64,000 nt of DNA from assembly GCF_025426255.1 (NCBI RefSeq), contig NZ_CP104861.1, positions 2,356,001-2,420,000 on the forward strand, read 5' to 3'. This DNA comes from Pseudomonas fragi (lineage in GTDB: Bacteria > Pseudomonadota > Gammaproteobacteria > Pseudomonadales > Pseudomonadaceae). A program made the position numbers and the translations under genes. Shown piece by piece: positions 33,901-44,385 of this stretch (position 1 is the first letter of the stretch; each line of letters opens with the position of its first letter). The notes beneath the pieces were generated by a model that was given only the letters and a program-made list of their open reading frames with translations, was not told the DNA's origin and did not search any database.

Positions 33901-36900
33901 CGCAATCCGCAGCCCTCTGCGTACCTTGATTTCGGGTCGGTGAGTGATTTCCCTGCTCTGGACGCCGACTTCTCTCATGTCAGGGCAATAAAGCTCGACG
34001 TAGACCTGATGTTGAGTGAACCGGGTGCCGGTTTTGTGAAGCGTTTCCCCGGTGTGCAACGATTGGAGTTGAGTGATATCCAGGGTCACATGAGCCCGGT
34101 AGCCGCCGCCCTGGCTGAACTACCAAGCCTCAAGGAACTGTCGCTGGAGGCAGGCTACCCGGGGTTCACCCAGGCGTTTATCGAGAGGCTTTACGCCTTG
34201 GGGCAAATTGACCATTTGGCGTTGAACGGGTTTGTGGATGCTCTGGATGTGAGTGCCTGGCCACAGTTGCAGGTATTGCGAGTAACTGGGCAACTGGCGC
34301 AGTGGCCAACCGGGGTATTCGCGCTTGAGCATCTCCAGACCCTTGACCTGTATGGAACATCAATCCAGACACTGCCTGATGAGCTGTTTGCCGAGCATTT
34401 GCAGCTATGGAAGGGGCTGCGCCTGGACTGGTCGAATATAGACCCGCAAACAGTAATGAAAGCCTATCAATACCTGCGTGCCGAGCCGGCCCACTTTAGA
34501 GATTTGCAACAGTGGCTGGCGCAGTACTGCCAGGGTTGCCTGAGACGATTTACGGATCAGGATCAGCTGTTTTTCGAGATGGTGCTGGCCCAGTCCGCCC
34601 TCAAGGAACAGGGGTTTGCTGAGCTGTTCAACCAGCTTAATCGGCTGCATGAAGAGCAGCGGGCACTTGTGGACGCTTTGGACACCTGGTTAAACCAGAG
34701 GCCGATGGCCCTCGACCTGTTTTTTCGCAGGCACACGGCTGACAGGATTCAAAACTGCTGGAAGCTCAATATTGCTGCTCGGCTGGGGATGGAGGATCAA
34801 GCAGCGGGGGCTGCTTGGCGGAGAAACTCAAACTCCGGAGTGCTGGAAGTATCAGCCGGTGTGGTGGGCGATTTGCCGCAGTTGCCTGCGAGTGCCTTTG
34901 CTCATGTAGAGCATTTGGATATGAGCAACTTAAGCGTTCCTCTGAATGAAGTTGATCGGTTTTTGGCCGCGTTCACCAATGTTCAGACCCTGGACCTGAG
35001 CCGCAACGGCATGACTGCATTGCCAGCAGCATTGAGTGACATGAGGCGGCTCACGGAGCTCAATCTGGCCTATAACGAGTTGACGGTCAGCCCCCCGATA
35101 CAGGGGTGTTTGAATCGGTTGAGCGAGCTTCGCAAATTGAATCTTGAGCGTAATCGCGTTACGTCCCTGGACGTGCGATCCCTGCCCAAATTGCAGGTGC
35201 TCAACCTCAGTGACACGGGTATCCGGGAGTGGCCCACCGGTGTGTTGGAACTGGGGTTGTTGCGACAGCTGAATTTGAGTCGCAGTGCCATCACTCACGT
35301 CCCGCAGGCGGTATTGACTGGCCATGAGTTGCTGATGCCGGGCATTCGCCTGAACGGTTGCCAGTTGGCGCCTGCCAGCTGTGCAGAGCTGCTTGCCTAT
35401 GCTCAACGGGCAGGACGTGACAGTGCGGGAGGGATCGGCGTGCACTTGCTGGAGCAAGGCAAAACCGGAGGCACGCCCGAGTATTTCCCCCGGTCGGTAT
35501 CTGATATCCCGGAACTGTTGCTGGCCTACCTGCCGGAACTTGCGCAAGGTGCGTCGCAATTGACCCCGGCGGCCATACTCCAGAGGTTGAACCCTGAGCT
35601 GACGCTAAGAGATGCGATTGCCTGTATCGATGATCTGCAGGCCACTGGCATGGGGTTGAGCGAGATTGAACTCCAGCTTGCCGAGTGGGGCCAACAACAT
35701 GGCGCTCTGGTCCAGAAACTCAATGGCTGGATTGACACGCCTGGCTACAGAGAAGGCGGGCGGTGGGTCAGTGCCCTCGATCGCAGACGTGCGGCTGACC
35801 GGATCATGCAGGCCTGGGGTCAAACGCTGGGCACCCGGCATGCACAGAGCAGCCAGACGCTGGATTTTTCGGATCTGTGCCTGGGGGATATGCCGCAGCT
35901 ACCTGTCCAGCTGGAACATGTAATGACGCTGAATTTAAGTGGTGTCAGGCTTACAGCTCAAGGTTCGGATGTCTTCATCGCCGATTTTCCGGAGTTGCAA
36001 ACCTTGCGACTCAATAACAATGCGCTGACCAGTCTGCCCGAGGCTGTCGGTTCACTGGGCAACCTCACACGGCTTGAGGCCGGATTTAACAGCCTGGAAG
36101 ACAGCGAACAGTTGCATCGTCAATTGCAGTCGCTGGCGCATCTGGAGTGGCTCGACCTGAGCCATAACCGCCTTGAGAGTTTTGACTTGAGCGGGCTGGC
36201 ACAGCTGCAAACCCTCGATCTGAGCGGTAACAATCTGGCGCGATGGCCCACCCGAGTACTCGACACGCCCAACCTCAGAACCCTGAACCTGAGCAACAAT
36301 CAAATCGAAGACATTCCCACGCAGCTGTTTGCAGGCAACAACGATACGCTGATGGCAGGCACCGATCTGTCCGATAACCTGCTGTCGTACTCGGGGTACA
36401 GAACACTGCGCGACTATATGGACTTTTCGGGTAATAACCTTGGCTTTACCCGAGAGGAAGTTGACAGTGCGCTGCAGGAAAGCGACGAATCAGACAGCAC
36501 CATCAGTGATTCCGATGAGGATTACGACCACTTGGTCTCGGAGCCCGTGGCGCAGCAAAAGGCCCGATGGTTTGAAGGTGTTGCCCAAGACTCACCCAAG
36601 CACGGGATCTGGGCTGGCCTGCAGGCTCAGGAAGACAGCGAAGCGCTTTTCCATCTGCTCAGTGAACTGAAGAACTCCCGCGACTTTATTCAGGACAAGA
36701 CCGATCTGACAAAACGGGTGTGGGACGTTCTGCGGGCTATAGACTCGGATCCAGAGTTATGCAGAGATGTATTTGCCCGCGCACGCTCCCAGTACACCTG
36801 CGGCGACGGCAGAATCCTGTTGTTCAGTAATATCGAAGTGAAAGTGTATGAGTTCACTGTGCTCAAATCAGTGGTTGCGGGTGAGGAGGGGGCCGCTCTG

Positions 36901-37389
36901 CTCAAACTGTCCAGAGGGCTGTTCCGTCTGGGGCAAGTGGAAGAAATCGCCCAGGCGGCGATTAACCAGCGGCCGAAAATCGACCCTGCGGAAATTCGTA
37001 TGGCTTATCGCGTCGATCTGGCCAAGCGCCTTGAGCTTCCCAGGCAGCCGAAGGACATGCTCTACAGAAACGCAGCCAAAGTCAGTAGCCAGGAGCTTGA
37101 GGCGGCATACGTCGACGTGTTGGCTGCCGAAAACACCCCCGCATTTATGGAGCAACTGCTGGCGCGGGAATATTGGGTGGATTACCTGAAGCGCAAATAC
37201 CCGCAAGAGTTCACGGAACTTGAGCAGCTTCGCCAGGAGCAGGCTGAAGCGCTGGAAGATCGTCATCCGGATTTTGGTACGGCTTACAGTGTTGAGGTCG
37301 AAGCGCTGGGTAAAAAGAACAGCAGCGAAGAGCGGGAGCTACTCTTGCGCCTGACACAGCGTGAGCGAACAGAGATAGAGCACATCTGA
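30970..37389 (+). CDS. giant dermonecrotic-toxin-like / LRR / NEL-type E3 ubiquitin ligase protein
   Basis: This 2139-residue protein starts at ATG 30970 with AGGAGAGG upstream. Order of regions: dermonecrotic-toxin-like N-terminus (DUF6543 type); hydrophobic hairpin (about 480-510, AAFFIPGAGEVMMAVMAL); helical middle; then three successive modules. Each module has an ADRI/V..CW-type helix (near 964, 1256 and 1608) followed by LRRs (about 977-1145, 1290-1455 and 1630-1790, with motifs such as LDLSRNGMTALP and LNLSNNQIEDIP). An acidic patch (about 1836-1853) precedes the NEL domain. The latter has the CxD motif TCGDG with Cys1944, LSRGLFRLGQVEEIAQ, and EIRMAYRVDLAKRLELP. NEL domains in IpaH/SspH effectors attach host ubiquitin, so a secreted effector toward eukaryotes is the best inference. 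No secretion genes are in the window. Confidence 0.85.
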   Translation: MTTWRVSAGLGPHAAFIKGKVPGWIKHSRVADIKRLKQGLFVHADAGDHTPPSWLRRALAASQERSRRANDELAGTLKDLQGITQFAEPRLKEALHSHSTTGVEIDVNQNRLYYLRREQPVQHQSLLQAALQNFEGNEEFSLVVNGQVSALAPEGALDIDKWTPVSSTGIYSQMADALVHGSGYAVGAIEQARENLKPVSGFSYREKLDMTPQVFSDICRALDLGQQYQDHLHAVFEAPDTAPVVGYQMIRAQKELLSVRMNIALMKKDISRQAYAMLQSVLARDAAPVLYGRPVVFSQLQLYGFTLGEVLLIGPYRSTLPVTEWANTRLGFELPVMKKPDMERLVVYIPGAPLYPLKEYPSLEAFQYELGLNLRTAPYQQLFASLVPQGAAQTFLARLNAQLYKTKPDLGTGQAPVYVDEVDLKLNQRYIEAAPAELFSELYRWHLQRLKANARLLAVPTADADRQLLQQRLDYYLGLGLDAVNVAAFFIPGAGEVMMAVMALQMSLQVYHGIESWSVGDTEGAWSNFESVAINLAVAGVVGGIGHGISKIPPGAVSRWGDQLVSITLRDGQTRLWKPDLIPYQCDGSLISQLKPNALGQYDVQGGLYVQVDQQVYKQAHDQALNVWKVLHPTDSEAYQPVLQHNNAGAWRHSHEQPLQWDRPTLLRRLGHVTQGFDDATLARIGDVSGVTDDALRKMHVDGLPPSALLLDTLEQFWVERQLIEHKPSLNQHYYDELGTREKNLFRRLTETGDRENPDVERLCRRFPMLSERTAGEVLAQASQSDLAQLRTLGRVSGALDDLARSAAQQSRLNRALAGLYLPGLASVDSERLAEHCLKIPGVSQDTLGSYATTHRLEMARALKIRLPRSRPGLQRLNGQIGYPLSGRGEATEVAPSLLSRMRAIYPNMTDEAASRYLYDRQSGGETAQHLFHFLANQQRELEGLRATLERWMRTGNDWERQPVADRVIACWRTGLLRNPQPSAYLDFGSVSDFPALDADFSHVRAIKLDVDLMLSEPGAGFVKRFPGVQRLELSDIQGHMSPVAAALAELPSLKELSLEAGYPGFTQAFIERLYALGQIDHLALNGFVDALDVSAWPQLQVLRVTGQLAQWPTGVFALEHLQTLDLYGTSIQTLPDELFAEHLQLWKGLRLDWSNIDPQTVMKAYQYLRAEPAHFRDLQQWLAQYCQGCLRRFTDQDQLFFEMVLAQSALKEQGFAELFNQLNRLHEEQRALVDALDTWLNQRPMALDLFFRRHTADRIQNCWKLNIAARLGMEDQAAGAAWRRNSNSGVLEVSAGVVGDLPQLPASAFAHVEHLDMSNLSVPLNEVDRFLAAFTNVQTLDLSRNGMTALPAALSDMRRLTELNLAYNELTVSPPIQGCLNRLSELRKLNLERNRVTSLDVRSLPKLQVLNLSDTGIREWPTGVLELGLLRQLNLSRSAITHVPQAVLTGHELLMPGIRLNGCQLAPASCAELLAYAQRAGRDSAGGIGVHLLEQGKTGGTPEYFPRSVSDIPELLLAYLPELAQGASQLTPAAILQRLNPELTLRDAIACIDDLQATGMGLSEIELQLAEWGQQHGALVQKLNGWIDTPGYREGGRWVSALDRRRAADRIMQAWGQTLGTRHAQSSQTLDFSDLCLGDMPQLPVQLEHVMTLNLSGVRLTAQGSDVFIADFPELQTLRLNNNALTSLPEAVGSLGNLTRLEAGFNSLEDSEQLHRQLQSLAHLEWLDLSHNRLESFDLSGLAQLQTLDLSGNNLARWPTRVLDTPNLRTLNLSNNQIEDIPTQLFAGNNDTLMAGTDLSDNLLSYSGYRTLRDYMDFSGNNLGFTREEVDSALQESDESDSTISDSDEDYDHLVSEPVAQQKARWFEGVAQDSPKHGIWAGLQAQEDSEALFHLLSELKNSRDFIQDKTDLTKRVWDVLRAIDSDPELCRDVFARARSQYTCGDGRILLFSNIEVKVYEFTVLKSVVAGEEGAALLKLSRGLFRLGQVEEIAQAAINQRPKIDPAEIRMAYRVDLAKRLELPRQPKDMLYRNAAKVSSQELEAAYVDVLAAENTPAFMEQLLAREYWVDYLKRKYPQEFTELEQLRQEQAEALEDRHPDFGTAYSVEVEALGKKNSSEERELLLRLTQRERTEIEHI

Positions 37390-37395
37390 CAAAAG

Positions 37396-37424
37396 CCTGC
37401 AGGAGCCGTGATGGCTCCTGCAGG
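37396..37424 (-). terminator. hairpin terminator between NEL gene and metH
   Basis: A perfect 12 bp stem (CCTGCAGGAGCC / GGCTCCTGCAGG) with a five-base loop lies between the convergent genes. On the minus strand it is followed by CTTTTG, so it most likely ends metH transcripts and may also work for the NEL gene. Confidence 0.75.
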
Positions 37425-37435
37425 TGCATCAGCCC

Positions 37436-40400
37436 TTAGTTGTCATACCCAAGGTTTGGCGCCAGCCAGCGCTCGGTTACGGCCAAGTCCTGGCCTTTGC
37501 GCGCGGTGTAACTGTCGATCTGATCCTTGTCGACCTTGCCCACGGCAAAGTATTGCGCTTGCGGGTGGGCGAAGTACCAGCCGCTGACCGCTGCCGCAGG
37601 GAACATGGCGTAGTGTTCGGTAAGGAACACGCCGCTTTTGCCTGCGCGCATTTCTTCGGCTTCTGGGTCCAGCAAGGCGAACAAGGTGCCTTTTTCGGTG
37701 TGATCCGGGCAGGCCGGGTAGCCGGGAGCAGGGCGGATGCCGCTGTATTGCTCCTTGATCAGATCCTCATTGGCCAACTGTTCGTCCTTGGCGTAGCCCC
37801 AGTAGTTAGTTCGCACTTGCTGGTGCAGCCATTCGGCACAGGCTTCGGCCAGGCGGTCGGCCAGGGCCTTGACCATGATCGAGTTGTAATCATCGCCTGC
37901 GTCCTGGTAGGCCTTGGCCACTTCTTCAGCGCCGATCCCGGCGGTGGTGATAAAACCACCTACGTAGTCGGTTACGCCGCTGTCTTTTGGCGCGACAAAG
38001 TCGGCCAGCGAGAAGTTCGGCTTGCCGTCGGTCTTGATGATTTGCTGGCGCAAGTGATGCAGTTTGGCCAAAGGCTGGCCATCATCACCGTACAGTTCCA
38101 GATCATCGTCGTTGACCTGATTGGCCGGCCAGAAGCCGAACACGGCACGGGCGCTGATCAGCTTTTCGTCGATCAGTTTATTCAGCATTTCCTGGGCATC
38201 GGCATACAGTGCAGTCGCCGCTTCGCCGACCACTTCGTCAGTCAAGATGCGCGGGAATTTGCCCGCCAGGTCCCAGGAAATAAAGAACGGCGTCCAGTCG
38301 ATATATTCGGCCAGTACCTTGAGATCGATATTGTCCAGCACCTTGGCGCCGGTAAAGGTTGGTTTGACCGGCTGATAGTTAGCCCAGTCGAACTGCGGCT
38401 TCTTGGCGATGGAGGCCGCGTAGCTCAGGCGTTCGGTGCGCGCGCTGCGGTTGGCGGTGCGCTCGCGGACTTCGATGTATTCGAGACGGGTTTTTTCGAC
38501 GAAAGCCGGTTTCAGTTCCTTGGACAGCAACTGCGTGGCCACGCCCACGGCGCGTGAGGCGTCAGTCACGTAGATCACTGCATCGTTTTGATACTTGGGT
38601 TCGATCTTGACCGCGGTGTGCGCCTTGGAAGTGGTCGCGCCGCCGATCATCAGCGGCAGATGGAAGTTCTGGCGCTGCATCTCGCGGGCGACGTGGACCA
38701 TTTCATCCAGTGACGGTGTGATCAGCCCCGAAAGGCCGATGATGTCGCACTTCTGCTCCTTGGCCACCTGCAGGATTTTCTCCGCAGGCACCATCACCCC
38801 CAGGTCCACGATGTCGTAGCCGTTACAGCCCAGCACCACGCCGACGATGTTCTTGCCGATATCGTGGACATCGCCTTTTACCGTGGCCATCAGGATCTTG
38901 CCCTTGGCCTCGGGTTTATCGCCTTTTTCCAGCTCGATAAACGGGATCAGGTGAGCCACGGCCTGTTTCATCACTCGGGCGGATTTCACCACTTGCGGCA
39001 GGAACATTTTGCCCGCGCCAAACAGGTCGCCGACGATGTTCATGCCCGACATCAGCGGGCCTTCGATCACTTCGATGGGGCGCTTGAAGGATTGGCGCGA
39101 CTCTTCGGTGTCTTCGACGATATGGGTGGTGATGCCCTTGACCAGTGCGTGCTCCAGACGCTTGTTGACGTCCCAGCCGCGCCACTCTTCGGTTTCTGCT
39201 TCCTTGACGCTGCCGTCGCCCTTGTACTTGTCTGCTATCGCCAGCAAGTTGTCGGTGCCGTCCGGGGTGCGGTTGAGCACCACGTCTTCCACGGCATCGC
39301 GCAGCTCGGCGGGGATCTGGTCGTAGATTTCCAACTGGCCTGCGTTGACGATACCCATGGTCAGGCCGTTGCGGATTGCATACAGCAAAAACACTGAGTG
39401 GATCGCTTCACGCACCGGGTTGTTGCCGCGGAACGAGAACGACACGTTGGACACGCCGCCCGAGGTCAGTGCATATGGCAGCTCGTCGCGGATATAGGCG
39501 CAGGCGTTGATGAAGTCCACAGCATAGTTGTTGTGCTCTTCAATACCGGTGGCCACGGCAAAGATGTTCGGGTCGAAGATGATGTCTTCCGGCGGGAAGC
39601 CCACATCATTGACCAGAATGTCGTAGGAGCGCTTGCAGATTTCCTTCTTGCGCGCTTCGGTGTCGGCCTGGCCGGCTTCGTCGAAGGCCATTACCACCAC
39701 GGCGGCGCCATAGCGCTTGCACAGTTTGGCGTGATGGATGAACTGCTCGACGCCTTCTTTCATGCTGATCGAGTTGACGATGCCCTTGCCCTGGATGCAC
39801 TTGAGGCCCGCTTCAATCACTTCCCACTTGGAGGAGTCGATCATGATCGGTACGCGGGAGATATCCGGCTCGCCAGCGATCAGATTGAGGAAGGTGACCA
39901 TCGCCTTCTTCGAGTCCAGCATGCCCTCGTCCATGTTGATGTCGATGATCTGCGCACCGGCCTCAACCTGTTGCAGCGCGACTTCCAGGGCTTCGGTGTA
40001 GTTGTCTTCCCGGATCAGGCGGGCGAAGCGGGCTGAACCTGTGATGTTGGTACGTTCGCCGACGTTGACGAACAACGAGCTGCGATCGATGGTGAACGGC
40101 TCAAGGCCCGAGAGGCGGCAGGCCTTTGGGATATCCGGGATCTGACGCGGCGCGTAACCGGCCACGGCGTTGGCGATGGCCTGGATATGCCCCGGCGTGG
40201 TGCCGCAGCAGCCACCGACAATATTCAAGAAGCCGCTTTGGGCGAATTCTTCAATAACCTTGGCGGTTTCGGACGGCAGCTCATCGTACTCGCCAAATTC
40301 GTTGGGCAGACCGGCGTTGGGGTGAGCCGAGATGTAGGTGCTGGCCTTGTTCGACAACTCTTCGAGGTAGGGGCGCAACTCGCTGGCGCCCAGGGCGCAG

Positions 40401-41146
40401 TTCAAGCCCACCGAAATCGGCTTGGCGTGGCTCACCGAGTTCCAGAACGCTTCGGTGGTCTGGCCTGACAGGGTACGGCCGGAGGCATCGGTGATGGTGC
40501 CGGAAATCATGATCGGCAACTCGATGCCCAGCTCTTCAAACACCCCTTGGACGGCAAAGATCGCGGCCTTGGCGTTGAGGGTGTCGAAAATGGTCTCGAT
40601 CAGGATCAGATCGGAACCGCCTTCGATCAGGCCTTTGGTGGCCTCGGTGTAGTTTTCTACCAACTCATCGAAGGTGACGTTGCGGTAGCCGGGGTTGTTT
40701 ACGTCCGGCGACAGGGAACAGGTACGGCTGGTAGGGCCGAGCACGCCCGCGACAAAACGTGGTTTGTTCGGGGTTTCGAGAGTCTTGGCGTCGGCAACCT
40801 TGCGGGCAAGGCGTGCGCCTTCTACGTTTAACTCGTAGGCCAGCGCCTGCATGCCGTAGTCGGCCTGTGAAACCTGGGTGGCGTTGAAGGTGTTGGTTTC
40901 GAGAATATCGGCACCGGCATCCAGATACGCCTTCTCAATGGCCCCGATCACATCGGGACGGCTGAGGATCAAAAGGTCATTGTTGCCTTTGACGTCGCTC
41001 GGCCAGTCGGCGAAGCGTGTGCCACGATAGTCGTGTTCCTCTAGGCGGTAGCTTTGGATCATAGTACCCATGCCGCCATCGAGAATCAGAATGCGCTCTT
41101 TGAGGGCTTGCTGAAGTGCTTGGAGACGAGCGCTGCGGTCAGACAT
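37436..41146 (-). CDS. metH: cobalamin-dependent methionine synthase
   Basis: This 1236-residue, four-module enzyme transfers the methyl group of methyl-tetrahydrofolate to homocysteine via B12. The homocysteine-binding module starts at [11 protein letters not shown] and has the zinc site ending [11 protein letters not shown]. Next come the pterin module ([14 protein letters not shown]), the B12 module with the axial-ligand motif [11 protein letters not shown], and the C-terminal SAM-dependent reactivation module ([12 protein letters not shown]). ATG 41146 is the family start; an in-frame start at 41167 is only seven codons earlier. The gene is divergent from cti, and a MetR-like site lies in the shared upstream region. 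Confidence 0.96.
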   Translation of the reverse strand: MSDRSARLQALQQALKERILILDGGMGTMIQSYRLEEHDYRGTRFADWPSDVKGNNDLLILSRPDVIGAIEKAYLDAGADILETNTFNATQVSQADYGMQALAYELNVEGARLARKVADAKTLETPNKPRFVAGVLGPTSRTCSLSPDVNNPGYRNVTFDELVENYTEATKGLIEGGSDLILIETIFDTLNAKAAIFAVQGVFEELGIELPIMISGTITDASGRTLSGQTTEAFWNSVSHAKPISVGLNCALGASELRPYLEELSNKASTYISAHPNAGLPNEFGEYDELPSETAKVIEEFAQSGFLNIVGGCCGTTPGHIQAIANAVAGYAPRQIPDIPKACRLSGLEPFTIDRSSLFVNVGERTNITGSARFARLIREDNYTEALEVALQQVEAGAQIIDINMDEGMLDSKKAMVTFLNLIAGEPDISRVPIMIDSSKWEVIEAGLKCIQGKGIVNSISMKEGVEQFIHHAKLCKRYGAAVVVMAFDEAGQADTEARKKEICKRSYDILVNDVGFPPEDIIFDPNIFAVATGIEEHNNYAVDFINACAYIRDELPYALTSGGVSNVSFSFRGNNPVREAIHSVFLLYAIRNGLTMGIVNAGQLEIYDQIPAELRDAVEDVVLNRTPDGTDNLLAIADKYKGDGSVKEAETEEWRGWDVNKRLEHALVKGITTHIVEDTEESRQSFKRPIEVIEGPLMSGMNIVGDLFGAGKMFLPQVVKSARVMKQAVAHLIPFIELEKGDKPEAKGKILMATVKGDVHDIGKNIVGVVLGCNGYDIVDLGVMVPAEKILQVAKEQKCDIIGLSGLITPSLDEMVHVAREMQRQNFHLPLMIGGATTSKAHTAVKIEPKYQNDAVIYVTDASRAVGVATQLLSKELKPAFVEKTRLEYIEVRERTANRSARTERLSYAASIAKKPQFDWANYQPVKPTFTGAKVLDNIDLKVLAEYIDWTPFFISWDLAGKFPRILTDEVVGEAATALYADAQEMLNKLIDEKLISARAVFGFWPANQVNDDDLELYGDDGQPLAKLHHLRQQIIKTDGKPNFSLADFVAPKDSGVTDYVGGFITTAGIGAEEVAKAYQDAGDDYNSIMVKALADRLAEACAEWLHQQVRTNYWGYAKDEQLANEDLIKEQYSGIRPAPGYPACPDHTEKGTLFALLDPEAEEMRAGKSGVFLTEHYAMFPAAAVSGWYFAHPQAQYFAVGKVDKDQIDSYTARKGQDLAVTERWLAPNLGYDN

Positions 41147-41222
41147 AGGACTACCTGTTAGAGCCATGCAAAAGATGCGAAATCATAACAAACCTGCGTG
41201 GGATTTGAGTGCTCTGGAATTT

Positions 41223-41241
41223 ACATGAATTTCATTCATGT
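41223..41241. promoter_or_regulatory. MetR-like operator upstream of metH
   Basis: ACATGAAT-TTC-ATTCATGT is a perfect inverted repeat in the metH/cti divergent gap. It contains TGAA-N5-TTCA (41226-41238), the consensus known for the LysR-type regulator MetR in enterobacteria, with T at the central position as expected. It is about 80 bp upstream of the metH start and 60 bp upstream of the cti start. Confidence 0.5.
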
Positions 41242-41300
41242 TGCTGCAGGTGCTCGACGGGTAGAATCGCGACATATTTTTGATATCAGGACAATGGCAC

Positions 41301-43598
41301 ATGTTTTTTCGCCTACTCACCAGCGCCGTGACGCTGGTGGTGTGCAGTACAGCGATGGCACAGGCCCCGTTGGTAAGCCCGGCTATTTCCTACACCAGGG
41401 ATATACAGCCGATCCTCACTGAAAAATGCGTTGCCTGCCACGCCTGTAACGACGCAGCCTGTCAATTGAACCTGGGGAGCGCGGAGGGCGCGACCCGGGG
41501 TGCCAGCAAGGTGCCGGTGTACAAAGGGGATCGTGTTGATGCCGTGGCGCCGACGCGGATTTTTTATGATGCCAGCGGCCCAAGTGAGTGGCGTAACAAA
41601 GGCTTTTACTCGGTGCTTGATGCTCAGGGCGCCCAAGCTGCCTTGATGGCTCGCATGCTTGAGTTGGGCCACCGTACGCCGCTGACCCCCAATGCCAAAT
41701 TGCCTGCAGAAATCGTCCTTGGCCTCAATCGCGAGAATGTCTGCCCGGCACCGGGTGAGTTCAACGCTTACGCTCAAAACCATCCCAAAGAGGGCATGCC
41801 ACTGGCCGTAACCGGGCTGACAGACAAGCAATACACCACGGTGCAAACCTGGCTGGCCCAGGGTGCCAAAGTTGATCAGCACGCGATCCAACCCACTGCC
41901 GCTGAGTCGGTACAGATTAGCGAGTGGGAAGAGCTGCTCAATCGCTCGGGTTCGACCGAAGCCCTTGTCGGGCGATGGTTGTACGAGCATCTGTTCCTGG
42001 CCCATGCCTATTTCGACAACGGTGTGCCGGGGCATTTCTTCCAGTGGGTGCGCTCGCGCACACCAAGCGGGCAGCCCATTGATCTGATCGCGACCCGCCG
42101 TCCGAACGACGACCCTGGCACGGCTTTTTACTACCGGCTGATGCCGGTGCAGGGCGTGATCGTGCATAAAACCCACATCACCTACCCGATGGGGGCCAGC
42201 AAGTTGGCTCGGGTCAAACAGCTGTTCTACAGCGGCGACTGGCATGCCACCAGCCTGCCAGGCTACGGGCCGCGCGGGCGAGCCAATCCGTTTGAAACCT
42301 TTGAGGCGATTCCGGCGGTTGCGCGATATCAGTTTATGCTCGATAACGCCGAGTATTTCGTGCGTACCTTTATCCGTGGTCCGGTATGCCGTGGGCAAAT
42401 TGCGACCGATGTCATTCGCGACAATTTCTGGACTGTGTTCCAGGAGCCGGCCCATGACCGCTACGTGACCGATGCTGCCTATCGTGGCGAAGCCACGCCG
42501 TTGCTGGCAATGCCCGGCCAGATCGACGACGTTGGTAGCGTCATTTCGCTGTGGCATAACTACCGCGACAAGCGCAACGACTATGAAAAGCTGCGCCAGG
42601 AGGCCTATGCCGACATGCCGCCGCCAAGTTGGTCGACCCTGTGGGCGGGCAACGACAACGCCTTGTTGACGGTATTCCGTCACTTCGACAGCGCCAGTGT
42701 CAGCAAGGGGCTGATCGGCGAGATCCCGCAAACCATGTGGCTGTTTGACTACCCGTTGCTGGAACGCACCTATTACCAATTGGCGGTCAACTTCGATGTG
42801 TTCGGCAACGTCTCGCATCAGGCGCAGACGCGCTTGTACTTCGACTTGATCCGCAACGGTGCCGAGGTCAACTTCCTGCGCCTGATGCCAGCCTATTCAC
42901 GCTCTACCATCCTGAGCGACTGGTATCAGAACAGCGGCAAGCTGAAAATGTGGATGGACTATCAAAAAATCGATACTTCCACCCCGACCGGCATGCAGCT
43001 CGAACCGGCGGACCCCAAGCGTGACTTCGCGCTCAAGTTGATTGAGCGCACTGGGACCCTGAATGCGCGGCCAGATCCGATCAATCGCTGTACTGGAGCG
43101 TACTGTTCGCGGCCCGATATCCCGCAAGAGTTCAAATACGCTGAGCAATCCCTTAGCCGCTTGACCTCGCGCCCCGCGGCCGGGCTGGCAGTCATCAATC
43201 AATTGCCGGAAGCCACCATGCTGCGCATCGAAGGTGCCGACGGCAAACGCGAGATGTACAGCATGCTGCGCAATCGCGCGCATACCAACGTTGCCTTTAT
43301 GATGGGCGAGGAATACCGCCTGGTGCCGGGGCTGGACACCCTGACCATTTACCCTGGCGTGCTCAGCAGTTACCCGAACTTTATGTTCAATATCCCGCCG
43401 GGTCAGGTCGAGGCCTTTGTTGAGGCTATGGAACAATGCAAGGACCAGGAGACTTTCGACACCATCGTCGAGCGCTGGGGGATTCGGCGCAGCCATCCGC
43501 AATTTTGGCAGTACTTCCACGATATTGGTCAGTACATCAATGAAACCGATCCGGTCGAAGCGGGCGTGCTGGACATGAACCGCTACGAAAACCTGTAA
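41301..43598 (+). CDS. cti: fatty acid cis/trans isomerase
   Basis: This 765-residue periplasmic haem protein converts cis- to trans-unsaturated fatty acids of membrane phospholipids, a fast response to solvents and heat in Pseudomonas. ATG 41301 starts a signal peptide ([20 protein letters not shown]). A cytochrome-c-type haem site, CVACH (Cys43, Cys46, His47), follows soon after the cleavage site, as in known Cti proteins. Length fits the family. AGGACA lies about 9 bases upstream. The gene stands alone, divergent from metH. Confidence 0.94.
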   Translation: MFFRLLTSAVTLVVCSTAMAQAPLVSPAISYTRDIQPILTEKCVACHACNDAACQLNLGSAEGATRGASKVPVYKGDRVDAVAPTRIFYDASGPSEWRNKGFYSVLDAQGAQAALMARMLELGHRTPLTPNAKLPAEIVLGLNRENVCPAPGEFNAYAQNHPKEGMPLAVTGLTDKQYTTVQTWLAQGAKVDQHAIQPTAAESVQISEWEELLNRSGSTEALVGRWLYEHLFLAHAYFDNGVPGHFFQWVRSRTPSGQPIDLIATRRPNDDPGTAFYYRLMPVQGVIVHKTHITYPMGASKLARVKQLFYSGDWHATSLPGYGPRGRANPFETFEAIPAVARYQFMLDNAEYFVRTFIRGPVCRGQIATDVIRDNFWTVFQEPAHDRYVTDAAYRGEATPLLAMPGQIDDVGSVISLWHNYRDKRNDYEKLRQEAYADMPPPSWSTLWAGNDNALLTVFRHFDSASVSKGLIGEIPQTMWLFDYPLLERTYYQLAVNFDVFGNVSHQAQTRLYFDLIRNGAEVNFLRLMPAYSRSTILSDWYQNSGKLKMWMDYQKIDTSTPTGMQLEPADPKRDFALKLIERTGTLNARPDPINRCTGAYCSRPDIPQEFKYAEQSLSRLTSRPAAGLAVINQLPEATMLRIEGADGKREMYSMLRNRAHTNVAFMMGEEYRLVPGLDTLTIYPGVLSSYPNFMFNIPPGQVEAFVEAMEQCKDQETFDTIVERWGIRRSHPQFWQYFHDIGQYINETDPVEAGVLDMNRYENL

Positions 43599-43635
43599 AA
43601 GTGCGGTTGTATTCGAACGAATGGGGCGTAGCTTT

Positions 43636-43664
43636 CCTGACAAAAACACTAGGACTTTGTCAGG
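43636..43664. other. inverted repeat between cti and nfuA
   Basis: CCTGACAAA (43636-43644) and TTTGTCAGG (43656-43664) form a perfect 9 bp stem 37 bp after the cti stop. It has no U-tract. It may terminate cti transcripts weakly or be an operator for nfuA, whose start is 46 bp downstream. Confidence 0.45.
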
Positions 43665-43710
43665 GGCGCCGATTGGCGTAAACTCTGTCCCATGTCTGCG
43701 AGGAGATTCC

Positions 43711-44295
43711 ATGAGCGCCATAACGATTACCGACGCTGCCCACGATTACCTGGCTGATCTGCTGTCCAAGCAGAACACCCCGGGCATCGGCATCCGCGTC
43801 TTTATCACCCAACCTGGTACCCAGTACGCCGAAACCTGCATTGCTTACTGCAAGCCGGCTGAAGTTAAATCTGAAGATACCGCCATCGGCCTGAAAAGCT
43901 TCACGGCCTGGATCGATTCGTTCAGCGAACCGTTCCTGGACGATGCCGTGGTGGACTACGCCACCGATCGCATGGGTGGCCAACTGACCATCAAGGCGCC
44001 AAACGCCAAAGTGCCGATGGTTAACGCCGATAGCCCGATCAACGAGCGCATCAACTACTACCTGCAAACCGAGATCAATCCCGGTTTGGCCAGCCACGGT
44101 GGTCAGGTCAGCCTGATTGAAGTGGTAGAAGACGGTATTGCGGTGCTCAAGTTTGGTGGCGGTTGCCAGGGCTGCGGCCAGGCAGACGTGACCTTGCGTG
44201 AAGGCATCGAGCGCACCCTGCTTGAGCGTGTGCCGGAACTCAAAGGCGTACGTGACGTGACCGACCACTCGCAGAAAGAAAACGCCTACTACTAA
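43711..44295 (+). CDS. nfuA: Fe-S biogenesis protein NfuA
   Basis: This 194-residue protein has an N-terminal degenerate A-type carrier domain and a C-terminal Nfu domain with the cluster-binding CxxC ([14 protein letters not shown], Cys152 and Cys155). As a homodimer it carries a [4Fe-4S] cluster and hands it to apo-enzymes, mainly under oxidative stress or iron limitation. ATG 43711 follows GAGGAG; the in-frame codons back to 43621 lie over the hairpin and are rejected. The gene is monocistronic and ends in a strong terminator. Confidence 0.95.
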   Translation: MSAITITDAAHDYLADLLSKQNTPGIGIRVFITQPGTQYAETCIAYCKPAEVKSEDTAIGLKSFTAWIDSFSEPFLDDAVVDYATDRMGGQLTIKAPNAKVPMVNADSPINERINYYLQTEINPGLASHGGQVSLIEVVEDGIAVLKFGGGCQGCGQADVTLREGIERTLLERVPELKGVRDVTDHSQKENAYY

Positions 44296-44321
44296 CAGGG
44301 CGTTCGCTGCGAAGCTGAAGA

Positions 44322-44350
44322 AAAAACGGTGCCCCGTGAGCACCGTTTTT
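44322..44350 (+). terminator. intrinsic terminator of nfuA
   Basis: AAAAACGGTGC and GCACCGTTTTT pair around a short loop, and the right arm runs into a seven-T tract, 27 bp after the nfuA stop. This is a classic factor-independent terminator. Confidence 0.95.
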
Positions 44351-44385
44351 TTATGCCTGTATTTTTGTGTGTTGTTGTCGGCGAA

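Noticed and set aside
34900..36340. Repeated short segments that might suggest a CRISPR array or tandem DNA repeat
   Set aside because: The periodicity is about 66-72 bases at the protein level and is the leucine-rich repeat of the encoded protein; DNA spacing and sequence vary.
38864..40036. Plus-strand open frames opposite metH
   Set aside because: Antisense shadows of metH, which is unmistakable.
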